NCBI GenBank assembly: GCA_937960595.1
Contig: CALGPL010000010.1
Coordinates: forward strand, 62,001-126,000
From: an uncultured Anaerolineales bacterium
Lineage (GTDB): Bacteria; Chloroflexota; Anaerolineae; Anaerolineales; Villigracilaceae
DNA: 64,000 nt
Direction of reading: 5' to 3'
The position numbers were made by a program, and so were the translations under genes. The stretch's first letter is position 1. The number at the start of each line of letters is the position of its first letter. Below are positions 62,035-64,000 of this stretch, one piece after another. The notes under the pieces are model-generated. The model did not search any database. It saw only the letters and a program-made list of their open reading frames with translations, and was not told where the DNA came from.

Positions 62035-62817
62035 ATGCGTGAACTGAATTTCCTCCTCTCCCTCTGGAAGACCAACCTGGCCTCGGCCATGGAATACCGC
62101 GCTGCTTTCCTTTCCCAGGCAATTGGCATGATCCTCAACGATGGAGTTTACTTCCTGGTTTGGGTGCTGTTCTTCGACCGCTTCAAAGAGGTGCGCGGCT
62201 GGGAACTGAGCGATATGTTCCTCGTCTTCGGCATCGCCGCCGGCGCCTTTGGTCTGGCCGGCGCGTTCTTCGGCAACGCCTTCAATTTGGCCGAAATCAT
62301 CACCGGCGGCCGGTTGGACTACTACCTCTCCCTGCCGCGCTCCGTCCTGCTGCACGTCCTCGCCAGCCGCGTCGTCCCGAGCGGTTTCGGCGACCTGCTC
62401 TACGGTTTCCTCAGTTATTTCGCCTCCGGCCAGGCCTCCTGGGGCGGGCTGGGTCGCTTCATCCTGGCGATCCTGTTGGCAACAGCCATCTTTATCGCCT
62501 TCTTGATCCTCGTCCAGAGCCTGGCCTTCTGGCTGGGCACCGGCGGGACGTTCACCGCTCTGGCGGTCAACGCCATCATCACGTTCGCCATCTATCCGAT
62601 TACCCTCTTCAACCAGGCCGCCAAAGTGGTCCTCTTTCTGATTGTGCCGGCCGCCTTCCTGGGCGCGGTGCCGGCCGGTTTCGTGCGCGCCTTTTCCTGG
62701 CCCACCCTGGGGAGCATGGCGCTGGCAGCCGCCGGTTTCCTCGCTCTGGCACTGACCCTCTTCCATCTCGGCCTGCGCCGTTACGAAAGCGGCAGCGCCA
62801 TCCAAGTCGAAGTTTGA
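62035..62817 (+). CDS. ABC-2 family permease (second subunit)
   Basis: The 260-residue protein has six predicted helices. GGRLDYYLSLPRSVLLHVLASR is the counterpart of the loop motif in its partner. A TTG at 62023 is in frame, but the ATG at 62035 matches the family start. With the preceding permease and the ATPase it forms an ABC-2 type exporter-like complex. Confidence 0.87.
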   Translation: MRELNFLLSLWKTNLASAMEYRAAFLSQAIGMILNDGVYFLVWVLFFDRFKEVRGWELSDMFLVFGIAAGAFGLAGAFFGNAFNLAEIITGGRLDYYLSLPRSVLLHVLASRVVPSGFGDLLYGFLSYFASGQASWGGLGRFILAILLATAIFIAFLILVQSLAFWLGTGGTFTALAVNAIITFAIYPITLFNQAAKVVLFLIVPAAFLGAVPAGFVRAFSWPTLGSMALAAAGFLALALTLFHLGLRRYESGSAIQVEV

Positions 62818-62841
62818 ATTGTGGATAACAACAGGAGACGT

Positions 62842-63264
62842 ATGACCCCCACTCAAGCACAAATCGACTCTTTTCTTGCCACCCCCGGCCTGCTCGGCCG
62901 CCTGGCCACCGTCTCGGCCGACGGCGCGCCGCACGTCGTGCCGGTCTGGTATCTGTGGGAGGAGAACTGCCTCTGGATTCATTCGTTTGCCTCGACCCGC
63001 AAAGTGCGTCACCTGCGCAAACGACCCGCCTGCGCCCTGGTGGTGGATGTCGCCGACAAGATCGAGGGGCTGACCGCCGTCCTGATCGAGGGCCAGGCAG
63101 ACCTGATCACCGCGCCGCGCCCCGAGGTGCGCGCCCGCGCCGAACGCGTCTACCGCCGTTACCTCAGCCCAGACGAACTGGCCAAGCCCGATCCGCAATC
63201 CTGGCTCGATTCCGAAGAGGGGTTGATTGTGAAAATCACCCCTCGCCAAATCATCGCCTGGTAA
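62842..63264 (+). CDS. Pyridoxamine 5'-phosphate oxidase-like flavin-binding protein
   Basis: The 140-residue protein has the split-barrel fold pattern LGRLATVSADGAPHVVPVWYL and FASTRKVRHLRKRPACALVV, which binds FMN or F420 in this superfamily. It may be a small oxidoreductase. The substrate is unknown. AGGAG lies six bases before the ATG. The in-frame GTG at 62821 is rejected. Confidence 0.86.
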   Translation: MTPTQAQIDSFLATPGLLGRLATVSADGAPHVVPVWYLWEENCLWIHSFASTRKVRHLRKRPACALVVDVADKIEGLTAVLIEGQADLITAPRPEVRARAERVYRRYLSPDELAKPDPQSWLDSEEGLIVKITPRQIIAW

Positions 63265-63266
63265 GA

Positions 63267-63272
63267 TACAAT
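63267..63272 (+). promoter_or_regulatory. TACAAT box before the final gene
   Basis: TACAAT lies 112 bases before the ATG at 63385, and an overlapping GGTAAGAT (63260-63267) is an alternative. An 18-codon frame (63321-63377) lies between and might be a leader peptide. Confidence 0.3.
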
Positions 63273-63384
63273 CCAAACGCACCCACAAGTTTCCAGACCC
63301 CGATTTGCCCCGGAGACGCCATGAAGGACGGCTTTTGGAGAGCGCTCCAGAGAGCCATCCGTGTTTTTCTCTTCTAGGATATCT

Positions 63385-64000
63385 ATGCGCAAAAACCTTC
63401 TTCTTGTCCCCTTTCTCCTCCTGTTGCTCTCCTGTCTTTGTCTCCCCGGCGGCATCCGCCAGGAGCCGGCCGCCCCGACGCCCTCCCCAACGCCGACCGC
63501 CTCTGCCACATCTGCGCCGCCATCTCCCCTGCCGCCGCCCCCCATCGAGTGGGCCGATCGCACCGTCTTCCGCGCCGGTTGGAGGCAATCGCAATGGAGC
63601 GCGCTCGAAACCCTGCCGCCTCTCACCATTTATAATCTAAGCCTTTCCCTGGCCGAAGACATGCAACACGCGGCGGGAATCGAAGAAATCGATTACACCA
63701 ACAACGAAGAGACCGCCCTGGATTCGGTCTGGTTGGCGCTCTTCCCCGAAATTCTCGGCGGCGAAATCGAGATTGGCGCCGTGCGCGTCGACGGCGCCGC
63801 CGTGACCCCCGAACGCGCCGTCGGCATGCTGCGCATCCCCCTCGCGCCGCCGCTGGAAACCGGCGATGCCCGCCTGCTTTACATCGAGTTTGCTGTGACC
63901 GTTCCCACCCGCGGCGGGCAATATTATTACGGCATCTTTGGTTACAATCAGGGAGTGCTCTCGCTCGCCCATGCCTATCCAACCGTGCTGGTCTATGACC
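63385..64000 (+). CDS. Secreted M1-peptidase-like lipoprotein (partial, runs off the end)
   Basis: The frame is open from ATG at 63385 to the window end (205 codons, no stop). It has a lipoprotein-type signal (LLLLLSCLCLPGG), a Pro/Thr/Ser-rich linker (TPSPTPTASATSAPPSPLPP) and a beta-rich domain with YTNNEETALDSVWLALFPE and YGIFGYNQGVLSLAHAYP. That pattern resembles the N-terminal domain of M1 family metallopeptidases. The zinc site (HExxH) would lie beyond the window, so the activity cannot be checked. Confidence 0.7.
   Translation, partial: MRKNLLLVPFLLLLLSCLCLPGGIRQEPAAPTPSPTPTASATSAPPSPLPPPPIEWADRTVFRAGWRQSQWSALETLPPLTIYNLSLSLAEDMQHAAGIEEIDYTNNEETALDSVWLALFPEILGGEIEIGAVRVDGAAVTPERAVGMLRIPLAPPLETGDARLLYIEFAVTVPTRGGQYYYGIFGYNQGVLSLAHAYPTVLVYD

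Noticed and set aside
63321-63377. 18-codon frame before the last gene
   Set aside because: It has no clear ribosome binding site and is too short to call. It is mentioned only as a possible leader peptide.

Overview
The window looks like a chromosomal segment of a GC-rich bacterium, most probably from phylum Chloroflexota, class Anaerolineae or a close relative. This is inferred from the mix of genes and protein style: secreted proteins with Thr/Pro-rich 'TPTPT' linkers, tandem-HTH RodZ-like proteins, MurJ, two importers of the CUT1 sugar type without their own ATPase, and TAnAAT boxes close to start codons. No phage, transposon, CRISPR array or rRNA was seen. One tRNA (Ser, anticodon CGA) is present. 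Genes lie on both strands in short operons that usually end in clear hairpin terminators.

1-10 kb: the tail of an NfeD gene and its stomatin partner, a GNAT acetyltransferase, RNase D, a beta-CASP nuclease, tRNA-Ser, a two-gene NAD synthase (amidase plus synthetase), an MFS exporter, a strongly promoted 80-residue SWIM zinc-finger protein, a Tat-exported L,D-transpeptidase and an orphan DNA methyltransferase. 10-17.6 kb: an atypical response regulator, ribosomal protein L9, a RodZ-like protein with two HTH domains, RimO, a TPR membrane protein and MurJ.

17.7-24.5 kb: a sugar importer (binding protein plus two permeases) faces a two-gene signalling unit: a regulator whose receiver is at the C-terminus and a hybrid histidine kinase. 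24.5-30 kb: a histidine ammonia-lyase homologue whose MIO tripeptide reads Ala-Cys-Gly, and a 1137-residue secreted beta-helix repeat protein. 30-36 kb: a MocR regulator facing a DUF2917 gene, an operon of YqaE, DUF4342, a GT87-like membrane protein and YjbQ, a GNAT-like gene coupled to a membrane protein, and a cold-shock protein.

36-48 kb: a GAF histidine kinase, a 906-residue GH13 protein coupled to a polytopic membrane protein, a cation efflux protein, a roadblock protein, CTP synthase, a DUF2892 membrane protein and enolase. 48-56.2 kb: a maltodextrin-type locus with a ROK regulator, binding lipoprotein, two permeases, a surface GH13 lipoprotein and a cytoplasmic GH13 enzyme. Together these would cut glucans outside, import the oligosaccharides and finish degradation inside. 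56.2-64 kb: sirtuin, exonuclease III, small unknown proteins, an ABC-2 type transporter operon that contains an alpha-L-fucosidase gene, a flavin-type oxidase-like protein and the start of a secreted M1-peptidase-like lipoprotein.

The most unusual signals are a set of genes with TAnAAT boxes 4-9 bases before an ATG and no ribosome binding site (candidate leaderless transcripts), the Cys-containing MIO motif, regulators with degenerate kinase or receiver domains, and perfect hairpins between the binding-protein and permease genes of both sugar importers.
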